From Neisseriaceae bacterium (GTDB lineage Bacteria > Pseudomonadota > Gammaproteobacteria > Burkholderiales > UBA11063), in the NCBI GenBank assembly GCA_947454215.1, contig CANGJN010000070.1, positions 1 through 5,149 on the forward strand: DNA of 5,149 nt. Reading direction: 5' to 3'. The translations under genes were made by a program, and so were the position numbers. Positions 1 to 5,149 of the stretch are shown here, piece after piece (position 1 is the first letter of the stretch; each line of letters begins with the position of its first letter). The notes under the pieces are model-generated. The model was not told the DNA's origin. It worked only from the letters and a program-made list of their open reading frames with translations, and searched no databases.

Positions 1-607
1 AAAAAACAGAATCTTGAAGTAATTTTATGGCTACTTTGTCATGAGAATCTAATAATTTTAATATCAAACCTTCCATAAACCACTCAGCCATAGTTTCTCC
101 TGGATGCTGTCGGGCAATTATCCAGATTTTATTTTTTGACTGATGAGTTCCTAAAATTAATAGATCAATGTTACGACCTTGTTTGGTTTTACCTAAAACA
201 CTATGTATACCAACATTAGAAATATTTACTTTACTAATTAAATTCTGATGACGCAAATAGGAGTAAGGCTCAAAATAAGAGAAAAAGATAGTTTTATACT
301 TGGAATCAATATTAAAAATAAGATTATTAGTCTCTAATTTAGTATCCAATCTTTGCCAATTTTGATTGTCGTAACTAAAAAAAACTCTATATCCATCCCA
401 ACCTTGAGGATATGCAGTTTTATCAATATTTTCAATTACAAACCCCACATTTTGTATTTTATCTAGATTAACCTGAAAATAAAACCATTGGGCAAACTTA
501 GAATTTGTATCATTTCTTATCCTCAATCTTAATCTATTTATATTTTCTATATCAATTATTTCAATACTCCCAGCATCAAACTGAGAATTAATAGTAACCT
601 TATCCAT
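1..607 (-). CDS. M14 zinc carboxypeptidase, cytosolic carboxypeptidase (CCP) type, N-terminal part
   Basis: Incomplete: 202 codons are visible and the gene runs off the left edge. The start is ATG at 607-605, chosen because AAGGAG (618-613) sits 5 bases upstream. Residues about 5-130 match the beta-rich N-terminal domain that precedes the peptidase domain in CCPs, including the typical stretches NDTNSKFAQWFYFQV (32-46) and YPQGWDGYRVFFSYD (66-80). The peptidase domain begins near residue 132, and RQHPGETMAEWFMEG (166-180) contains the HxxE zinc ligands His168 and Glu171. The third zinc ligand and catalytic glutamate would lie beyond the window. Family knowledge: M14 enzymes remove C-terminal residues, and eukaryotic CCPs trim glutamates from tubulin, while the substrates of bacterial members are largely unknown. 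No signal peptide is visible, so it is probably cytoplasmic. A terminator at 733-767 separates it from the gene upstream, so it probably has its own promoter. Family assignment is confident; substrate is not. Confidence 0.88.
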   Translation of the reverse strand, partial: MDKVTINSQFDAGSIEIIDIENINRLRLRIRNDTNSKFAQWFYFQVNLDKIQNVGFVIENIDKTAYPQGWDGYRVFFSYDNQNWQRLDTKLETNNLIFNIDSKYKTIFFSYFEPYSYLRHQNLISKVNISNVGIHSVLGKTKQGRNIDLLILGTHQSKNKIWIIARQHPGETMAEWFMEGLILKLLDSHDKVAIKLLQDSVF

Positions 608-634
608 AAATGCTCCTTATTTGTTAAAACATTT

Positions 635-662
635 AATTTAACATTAAATTCTTACTTATCAA
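635..662 (-). promoter_or_regulatory. Candidate promoter of the M14 carboxypeptidase gene
   Basis: Read on the minus strand, TTGATA (662-657) is followed 16 bases later by TAAATT (640-635). A TG pair at 643-642 gives an extended -10 (TGn). Transcription would begin about 20 bases before the ATG at 607, leaving room for the ribosome site at 618-613. The -35 matches TTGACA at five of six positions, but the -10 is weak, and such matches are common in A/T-rich DNA. Confidence 0.28.
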
Positions 663-732
663 AATATTGGGTTCAAACTTACTATCCAAAACCATCTAAC
701 ACCAATATTATTCATACATTAAAATGCCAAGC

Positions 733-767
733 AAAAAATCAAAGTACGTTGTAACAATGAGTACTTT
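733..767 (-). terminator. Intrinsic terminator downstream of the acyl-CoA dehydrogenase-like unit
   Basis: On the minus strand, AAAGTAC (767-761) pairs perfectly with GTACTTT (747-741). The 13-base loop between them holds a further TTG/CAA pairing, and the stem is followed by GA and a run of six T (738-733). It lies 11 bases beyond the stop of the gene fragment at 779 and before the carboxypeptidase promoter region. That position fits the end of the transcript that begins upstream of 2055. Confidence 0.6.
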
Positions 768-778
768 ACAAGCATTTT

Positions 779-982
779 CTATACCAGTTTTTTGTTGCAG
801 CCAATTAAAAAAGTATATGTTTTATTTAAATAAATAGACATTTCAAAACTATTTAACTCAAATGACCTATCAACTATTGCAGGAACAATTACAATAATCT
901 TACGAGTTTTTGAATTCCTATAAGCAAAAACAATATGATCCCAGTAATCATAACCTAAAATATATAGATACAAAATAAGTTT
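779..982 (-). pseudogene. Remnant of a GH13-type C-terminal domain, best match malto-oligosyltrehalose synthase
   Basis: The frame is open from 982 (just after a TAG at 985-983) to a TAG at 781-779. The only start in it is a TTG at 973 with no ribosome site, and it lies 14 bases after the stop of the acyl-CoA dehydrogenase-like gene. The peptide (YILGYDYWDHIVFAYRNS ... KIIVIVPAIV) fits the pattern near the end of malto-oligosyltrehalose synthases as I remember it: a G, then HVxAFxR, then eleven residues to VVVPRLV. The H-to-R and R-to-P distances are preserved exactly, although the G-to-H distance is one longer and the usual Arg after Pro is Ala. Other GH13 enzymes have a similar C-terminal beta strand (FAYRR...LVVLN). 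I read it as the surviving tail of a lost trehalose or glycogen gene of about 700 residues. The alternative is a real 64-residue protein of unknown function. Confidence 0.4.
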
Positions 983-996
983 CTACAATTTCATCT

Positions 997-2055
997 TTAA
1001 TTGTCACTAATAACCTTATTCAACATAAAGTCTAATATATCATCATTAGCAGCGATTGATTTTGTTAATAAAACTTCATGTTTCAACCAATTTAGTGGAT
1101 GAGTTTTGATCATTGCTGAACCTTTATATAACTGTTCCGCTATTAAAATACAATTATTTATTAACATTATTAATTCTACTCTAATTATAGTAAAGGACAT
1201 AACTGGATTATCACTAATAATATCTTCTTCCATTTTTTCTAATTTATCTTGCACTTTAGTACAAAAAATTTTCAACTTAGAATAAGTAGTCTCTCTACTA
1301 TTATACTGCTGTGAAGAAATTAATAAATTAAGGGATTTAAATGCCATAGCAATTAATGCTGATATCAAACCTACTAAATTTCTACCTACATTAGCCATAT
1401 GTGTGCCAATAGGTTGTATATGGAATATTGACGCTTTATCAACCATATAATTTTTTAAACTAAATGAGATGGTATTAGTTGATTTCGCAATTAATAAATC
1501 ATGGTACTGTATATTATACCATTGCTTATCATCAGCAGACACTAATGCTAGATATTCAGAATTATTTGCAGTAAACCCTAAAATCATATAATCAAAAATA
1601 TTATAACCAGTAAAAAAATGAACTTTTCCATTAACTAAAAAATAATCTTTATACTCTACTCCAACTACTAATGGCTTCAAAATTTTTAAATGACTCATAG
1701 CAACACCAATCTTACATCTACCCTGATAAGCAGACTTTAACCATTTTTTTTTGAAATCATAATTACTATGATTATAGATTTTTGAAATAGATGACTGACA
1801 TTGTGCTTGTACAAGCATTAAACATGAAGAGATTGTGGCAATACTTTTAAAAAAAAAATATTTTTGTATTCTATTAAAATTATATCCACCATCTTCCTCT
1901 TTAATATTAATAGCAAAAGCATTTAACTCAAACATTCTGTCTAAAATATTTTTTAATTTACTACTGTCTCTATCTATTTGTAAATAGTTGTTAGACACTT
2001 CATCTTGTAAATATTTAAATAATTTATTAATATCCTTTGGATAATCAACATTCAT
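997..2055 (-). CDS. Acyl-CoA dehydrogenase-fold protein
   Basis: A 352-residue protein starting at ATG 2055-2053, with AGAAGGA (2067-2061) 5 bases upstream. The usual three parts of the superfamily can be followed: a helical N-terminal domain (about 1-112), a beta middle domain (about 113-215) and a C-terminal helical bundle (about 216-352). Diagnostic stretches are EEDGGYNFNRIQ (53-64), QAQCQSSIS (83-91), GRCKIGVAMSHL (112-123, the flavin-side strand), DYFLVNGKVHFFTGYNIFDYMILG (137-160) and THPLNWLKHEVLLTKSI (318-334). The RDS near residue 30, the QTQHQS-like segment and the HPxxxLxxEVLxxT tail resemble a subgroup I associate with cyanobacteria and environmental bacteria, not fatty-acid beta-oxidation enzymes. 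The YEG motif carrying the catalytic glutamate of medium-chain enzymes is absent from the tail. The expected role is FAD-dependent oxidation of an acyl thioester in the cytoplasm; substrate unknown. No electron-transfer flavoprotein, ligase or thiolase gene is adjacent. Confidence 0.75.
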   Translation of the reverse strand: MNVDYPKDINKLFKYLQDEVSNNYLQIDRDSSKLKNILDRMFELNAFAINIKEEDGGYNFNRIQKYFFFKSIATISSCLMLVQAQCQSSISKIYNHSNYDFKKKWLKSAYQGRCKIGVAMSHLKILKPLVVGVEYKDYFLVNGKVHFFTGYNIFDYMILGFTANNSEYLALVSADDKQWYNIQYHDLLIAKSTNTISFSLKNYMVDKASIFHIQPIGTHMANVGRNLVGLISALIAMAFKSLNLLISSQQYNSRETTYSKLKIFCTKVQDKLEKMEEDIISDNPVMSFTIIRVELIMLINNCILIAEQLYKGSAMIKTHPLNWLKHEVLLTKSIAANDDILDFMLNKVISDN

Positions 2056-2081
2056 ATTAATCCTTCTTGATTATATTGAAT

Positions 2082-2090
2082 ACTATATCA
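2082..2090 (-). promoter_or_regulatory. Extended -10 promoter of the acyl-CoA dehydrogenase-like gene
   Basis: Minus strand TGATATAGT: a TG pair (2090-2089), one base, then TATAGT (2087-2082). It ends 26 bases before the ATG at 2055. No good -35 lies at the usual distance, which the extended -10 can compensate for. The surrounding 14 bases (2092-2079) recur with one difference upstream of the exported repeat protein (4127-4114). Confidence 0.38.
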
Positions 2091-2866
2091 CTGATTTTTT
2101 TATAAATTAGCCAACAATTATTATTGCTAATATTTCTTTAATCTTTTTAAAGACTTTATGCTATTTATAAATAATAATTTTTTTACACCTGAAATTTTAA
2201 GATATACCAAAATTAGTATATATTTAAGATTTGAATGTTGTCTACAATTGAAAAATATTTAAATTAACTGACAATATATTTCGATCAAATAGACATAAAT
2301 GGCATTTTATCGAACTTATACAGTATTATATAGTGGAGAATATATTTTGATAAAAAAACATCTATTAAAGTACAATTTTTAGATATAAGCAATAAACAAT
2401 TATTGCATATATATTTACTACATAGTTAATAACTAATATTAAAATCTATAGATATAATTTAACTGTTACAATTTATAAACTTTATTAAGAGTAAAAATGG
2501 AAGGAGTATCTATATTTAGCAAATAAATTTTAGGTTGGGGACTCTGATATGAAAAGTTAATTCCATGAAATAATTGTTACCATTCTATTTTTTATAAGTG
2601 GTTACTTTAATGAAAAATAGGTCACATAATAAAAAAGGAAATTATTCGACTCTATTATATTAAGAGGGAAACAAAGATGAAAAAACGTTACTACTAACAG
2701 TGGTTAACTATTTGATTTGTATATAATTATCTCAATATGAAAATAGATTTTATTCAGTAAATAATTTAAATAATGCTATAAATACTGCATTATAAAAATT
2801 TATACAATTTAGTCAATTTTGATTTTTTACAATCAAAACAGTATGTTAATATTGCTAACTAGTAAC

Positions 2867-2897
2867 AAAAAAACACAAAAACTTCAAATTTCTGAAG
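2867..2897 (-). terminator. Probable intrinsic terminator of the exported repeat protein gene
   Basis: On the minus strand, CTTCA (2897-2893) pairs with TGAAG (2886-2882) around a short loop, with one further possible G-T pair. It is followed by TTTTTGTGTTTTTTT. The stem is short but contains two G-C pairs and is followed by a clear T-tract. It lies about 115 bases past the stop at 3013, which would leave a long 3' untranslated tail. Confidence 0.42.
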
Positions 2898-3012
2898 ATA
2901 AATAATTATAAATTGCAAAAGTTTAATCTATTATAAATATGGTTATAAGTATTAATCTTTGTTTTAAAATTCAACGGATTTTTCATTAATATTATAGCAT
3001 ATAGCTCTAAAT

Positions 3013-4062
3013 TTATTTAGTTAAAAACTCAATATCATCTAATAAAAAGTCAAAGCGTTGAGAATAAGATGGATCTATATTTGTTAAAATTAACTTATTA
3101 GAATCACACTCTAATTTAAGTAATCCCATAAATTGTTGATAATAAACCCAAACATTGAACCGTTCATTTAAAACATTTAAATAATAGGCATTATCTTCTT
3201 TTACTTTAACTATTTTAAAATGAGATTGCCTATAAATAAAATATATTATATCTGGTGATTTTCCATAGTGCTGAGACCAAGTATGGCAATCTGCTATTTT
3301 AATTCTGTTATAGTCTTTTAGTTCATCTAATTTTTCACCACCCTCATCTTTTCTATATACCTTTAAGTGTTCTTTCTTAAAATTTATAAAACCATCTTCA
3401 CTTTGAAATGAAACAATATTATCAGCAAGACAACCTAAATACCTAAAAGACTTATTTAGATCTGTTAAATAAAATATTTTCCAAGATGGAACTTCATCTA
3501 TTTTAGATGACATAAACCTTTTTAATTGTCTTCCATAACTTATAAGATAATATATGTCATTTATGTTAAAAATAACATCTCCTGAATAGGGATCTCTAAA
3601 AACACTATCAAGGTTATTTATACAAAATTTATCGTCTAGTTTTAACTCTTTAAATCCATCTAAAATATTATGACTTATTTTTACCTGTGGTATAAGGTAA
3701 AACTTTAATTTATTTAAAACAAATCGTAAACTTTTACCTGATGGATCTGTAAAATTCAAACTGTTATTTGAATGATCGCACGAATTAAAACTATATGTTT
3801 GTTGCTTATATTTTTTCCACATATCATTATAATAAAATAATTCACCATTATTTATTCCTTTGTCAATAGCATAAATTTTGTTTTTATTCTCAAAATATAT
3901 AACTCCATAAAAGGATAAACCAGTTTCTAATTCACTATAATTATCACAATTTTCAATTACAACTAAATTTACTTTATGTTTACTAAGATCATCTGGTTTT
4001 AAAAAAATTGAATTAGCAAACAAAATCATAAAGTAAAAAAATATTACATATATATATCTCAC
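3013..4062 (-). CDS. Exported protein of unknown function made of three superrepeats of about 110 residues
   Basis: Not recognised. I prefer the GTG start at 4062-4060, which has GGGA six bases upstream; the frame also allows a TTG four codons earlier (4074), which has no ribosome site. Residue numbers here count from the TTG. Residues 5-22 (VRYIYVIFFYFMILFANS) form a hydrophobic signal peptide or N-terminal anchor. The rest has six cysteines (43, 99, 151, 215, 263, 323), each followed 25-29 residues later by the end of a two-strand unit such as GVIYFENKNKIYAI (57-70), GDVIFNINDIYYLI (165-178) or QRFDFLLDDIEFL (339-351). The linkers alternate long and short (29, 22, 36, 22, 33 residues). Each long one carries a Trp (86, 198, 309), so the protein is a threefold repeat. 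The IYYL-type strands faintly recall DKNYW-type or propeller repeats. It has its own promoter, so it is probably transcribed alone and acts in the periplasm or outside the cell. Confidence 0.72.
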   Translation of the reverse strand: MRYIYVIFFYFMILFANSIFLKPDDLSKHKVNLVVIENCDNYSELETGLSFYGVIYFENKNKIYAIDKGINNGELFYYNDMWKKYKQQTYSFNSCDHSNNSLNFTDPSGKSLRFVLNKLKFYLIPQVKISHNILDGFKELKLDDKFCINNLDSVFRDPYSGDVIFNINDIYYLISYGRQLKRFMSSKIDEVPSWKIFYLTDLNKSFRYLGCLADNIVSFQSEDGFINFKKEHLKVYRKDEGGEKLDELKDYNRIKIADCHTWSQHYGKSPDIIYFIYRQSHFKIVKVKEDNAYYLNVLNERFNVWVYYQQFMGLLKLECDSNKLILTNIDPSYSQRFDFLLDDIEFLTK

Positions 4063-4102
4063 AATAAATCCCAAAAAAATAAGTAATTTTTAGCAAATAA
4101 TT

Positions 4103-4135
4103 CTGATAACGCTAATAGTATATCACTAGCATCAG
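4103..4135 (-). promoter_or_regulatory. Extended -10 promoter inside an imperfect palindrome, upstream of the exported repeat protein
   Basis: Minus strand TGATATACT (4125-4117) is an extended -10: TG, one base, TATACT. It ends 54 bases before the preferred GTG start. It sits in the middle of an imperfect inverted repeat: CTGAT (4135-4131) pairs with ATCAG (4107-4103), and GCTA (4130-4127) with TAGC (4114-4111), offset by a 3-base bulge. The mismatches inside the inner arms are all transitions. The palindrome could be an operator for a dimeric regulator or a hairpin in the leader. No -35 is evident. Confidence 0.35.
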
Positions 4136-4441
4136 TTTAAAAATTATTTAAGCAATTATTTTAGATATAACTATATAAATCGGCTATAGTCACCATTCCA
4201 CAAGAAAGAAGATATTACAAGAGTTATTAACTTTAATAATAAACAAAAAATTTATTTTAGCCTTATTACTTATTAAAGTATCAATCAAATTTATAATAAA
4301 ATTCTTAGATATAATTTTTTATTAAGGGCGTGTTATTGATATTTTATTATCCTGAATATAATTTTAAAAAAAAAATCAAAACAGATGGGAGGGTATATTT
4401 TTTTAAAAAAGTTCTACTAATTATTTAAATTAAAGAATTGC

Positions 4442-4469
4442 AAAAAAAAATAAATTAAATAATTTATTT
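4442..4469 (-). terminator. A/T-only intrinsic terminator after the rhodanese gene
   Basis: On the minus strand, AAATAAAT (4469-4462) pairs perfectly with ATTTATTT (4455-4448) around a six-base loop and runs straight into six T (4447-4442). It starts 29 bases after the rhodanese stop, the right place to end an nrdB-rhodanese transcript. The stem has no G-C pair, so it would be weak, and such symmetry also arises by chance in this composition. Confidence 0.42.
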
Positions 4470-4497
4470 AAAATTAACTTATCATTTATTTACAATC

Positions 4498-4857
4498 TTA
4501 ATCTTGAAGACTATCAATCCAAGATTTTAAACCACCTTTCATTGAATATACTGTTCTATATCCCATTCTATTTAAATTATATGCGGCTAAAATAGATCTA
4601 TAACCTCCAGAACAATATAAAATAATTTCGGCATCTTTATTCGGAATAAGTTTGTTTATATCTCTTTCTATAATACCCTTAGATAAATGAATAGCATTTT
4701 TAATTATACCTGATTTTACCTCATTATCTTCACGAATATCAACCAAATAAAATTCTTTATTATTTTTTATTTTATCCTTTAAATCTAGCACTGTTAATTC
4801 TTTAACCTCATCTTTAATATCATTAATTAGATTTATAAAATCATTATTATGTTCCAT
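4498..4857 (-). CDS. Single-domain rhodanese-like sulfurtransferase
   Basis: A complete 119-residue protein with one rhodanese domain over about residues 20-118. Visible family features are FYLVDIREDNE (36-46, the CH2A-like strand and D-x-R-E), GIIKNAIHLSKG (50-61, the CH2B-like G-x-I-x-x-A-x-x-[LI]), and the active-site loop YCSGGYRS (81-88) with the catalytic cysteine at Cys82 and Arg87 closing the six-residue loop. MKGGLKSW (106-113) ends the domain. The intact Cys loop indicates a working persulfide carrier that transfers sulfane sulfur from thiosulfate or a protein persulfide to an acceptor in the cytoplasm; no signal peptide is visible. The physiological acceptor cannot be told. It begins 34 bases after nrdB with no terminator or promoter between, so co-transcription is likely. 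The ATG at 4857 has no clear ribosome site, which also fits coupling to upstream translation. Confidence 0.88.
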   Translation of the reverse strand: MEHNNDFINLINDIKDEVKELTVLDLKDKIKNNKEFYLVDIREDNEVKSGIIKNAIHLSKGIIERDINKLIPNKDAEIILYCSGGYRSILAAYNLNRMGYRTVYSMKGGLKSWIDSLQD

Positions 4858-4891
4858 ATTTATACTTTTAAAAAATTTATTGAAGAAGTAA

Positions 4892-5149
4892 CTAATCCCA
4901 AACTAAAGTTCCACCTGTTTGATATTCTGTAACCCTAGTTTCAAAAAAGTTTTTTTCTTTTTTCAGATCTATCATTTCACTCATCCATGGAAAAGGATTT
5001 ATAGTATTTGGAAATAAATCTTTTAATCCTATTTGATTTAATCTTCTATTACAAATAAATCTTAAATATTCCTTAAACATAGCAGCATTTAAACCTAATA
5101 CACCTCTTGGCATAACATCTTCAGCATATGAATATTCTAATTCTACAGC
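4892..5149 (-). CDS. nrdB: Ribonucleoside-diphosphate reductase small (beta) subunit, C-terminal part
   Basis: The last 85 codons, running in from the right edge to a TAG at 4894-4892; the start and the iron-ligand region lie outside. The sequence reads [19 protein letters not shown] at the edge. It then contains [39 protein letters not shown] and the C-terminal [12 protein letters not shown]. This is the class Ia/Ic small-subunit fold. The Tyr in the tail corresponds in position to the C-terminal tyrosine used for radical transfer to the large subunit, and the extreme C terminus docks on NrdA. The tail resembles Pseudomonas and Legionella NrdB, not the E. coli form. The enzyme supplies deoxyribonucleotides by reducing ribonucleoside diphosphates. 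The large-subunit gene would be expected nearby but is not in this window. An ATG at 5113 falls inside the protein and is not a true start. Confidence 0.95.
   Translation of the reverse strand, partial: AVELEYSYAEDVMPRGVLGLNAAMFKEYLRFICNRRLNQIGLKDLFPNTINPFPWMSEMIDLKKEKNFFETRVTEYQTGGTLVWD

Larger units (their letters stand above)
2056..3012. other. 957-base gap without an intact gene
   Basis: No convincing open frame on either strand. It holds the promoter and ribosome site of the acyl-CoA dehydrogenase-like gene (2056-2092), an imperfect A/T-rich inverted repeat at 2106-2129, a perfect 8-base inverted repeat TTTTGATT/AATCAAAA with a 6-base spacer (2817-2838), and a probable terminator at 2867-2897. 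Two plus-strand stretches might be dead coding sequence. One spans 2268-2429 (54 codons with one internal TAG at 2331). The other starts at ATG 2677, with GAGGG eight bases upstream. There a shift after the second Lys codon would give MKK followed by LLLTVVNYLICI, like the start of a signal peptide. Both are weak, because stops are so frequent in this composition that open runs of 20-30 codons arise by chance. Confidence 0.5.
4075..4497. other. 423-base gap between the rhodanese gene and the exported repeat protein gene
   Basis: No open frame of note on either strand. It contains the rhodanese terminator at its right end (4442-4469) and the palindrome with promoter at its left end (4103-4135). 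Two small patches are richer in G and C than their surroundings: AAGGGCGTG (4324-4332) and GATGGGAGGG (4384-4393). Neither is part of an inverted repeat or tied to an open frame. Confidence 0.5.

Noticed and set aside
2497..2526. Plus-strand ATG with only nine sense codons (MEGVSIFSK), near a G-rich patch GGTTGGGGACTC at 2533-2544
   Set aside because: No ribosome site ahead of the ATG, an immediate stop, and no continuation in any frame that looks like protein.
2817..2838. Perfect inverted repeat TTTTGATT/AATCAAAA as a terminator or operator
   Set aside because: No T-run follows on either strand and it is not next to a gene start. By rough estimate a few 8-base hairpins are expected by chance in a window this A/T-rich.
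2378..4315. Recurring TTAGATATAA in the gaps (near 2378, 4162 and 4305)
   Set aside because: Ten-base A/T-rich words repeat often by chance in 5 kb of this composition, and the copies have no regular spacing or common position relative to genes.
4324..4393. G+C-richer patches AAGGGCGTG and GATGGGAGGG that might be ends of a decayed insertion sequence
   Set aside because: They are not inverted repeats of each other, no flanking target duplication is visible and no transposase remnant lies between them.
4892..5113. A free-standing 73-residue protein starting at ATG 5113
   Set aside because: The frame stays open to the window edge and the upstream residues continue NrdB, so the ATG is an internal methionine.
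1..5149. CRISPR array, tRNA or rRNA genes, phage or toxin-antitoxin genes
   Set aside because: No regularly spaced repeats, no cloverleaf-like or rRNA-like segments and no matching protein families were seen on either strand.

Overview
The window is a very A+T-rich stretch of bacterial DNA (roughly three quarters A+T by eye). Every protein gene I can support reads on the minus strand. The best taxonomic marker is the end of a ribonucleotide reductase small subunit at the right edge. Its tail ([17 protein letters not shown] ... [15 protein letters not shown] ... [11 protein letters not shown]) is of the type found in Pseudomonas and Legionella-like Gammaproteobacteria. Together with the base composition, long gene-poor gaps and a decayed gene fragment, this suggests a gammaproteobacterium with a reducing, possibly host-associated genome. 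That placement is an inference.

Layout in transcription order, right to left. (1) nrdB, C-terminal 85 codons only, followed after 34 bases by a 119-residue single-domain rhodanese with an intact Cys82 loop. The two look co-transcribed and end at an A/T-only hairpin plus T-run (4442-4469). (2) A 423-base gap carrying an extended -10 promoter inside an imperfect palindrome (4103-4135). (3) An exported protein of about 350 residues that I do not recognise. Its mature part is built from six cysteine-headed units arranged as three superrepeats of about 110 residues. A likely terminator lies at 2867-2897. (4) A 957-base gap without an intact gene, with at most faint traces of dead coding sequence on the plus strand. 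(5) A 352-residue acyl-CoA dehydrogenase-fold protein with its own extended -10 promoter. (6) A short fragment resembling the C-terminal beta domain of a GH13 enzyme, most like malto-oligosyltrehalose synthase, then a good intrinsic terminator (733-767). (7) The N-terminal 202 residues of an M14 zinc carboxypeptidase of the cytosolic carboxypeptidase type, running off the left edge.

The genes look like separate short transcription units and not one pathway: DNA precursor synthesis plus sulfur transfer, an exported repeat protein, a lone acyl-CoA dehydrogenase-like enzyme and a peptidase. I see no phage, CRISPR, tRNA, rRNA or intact insertion sequence. I do not see a coherent undescribed system. 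The most unusual item is the exported three-fold repeat protein.
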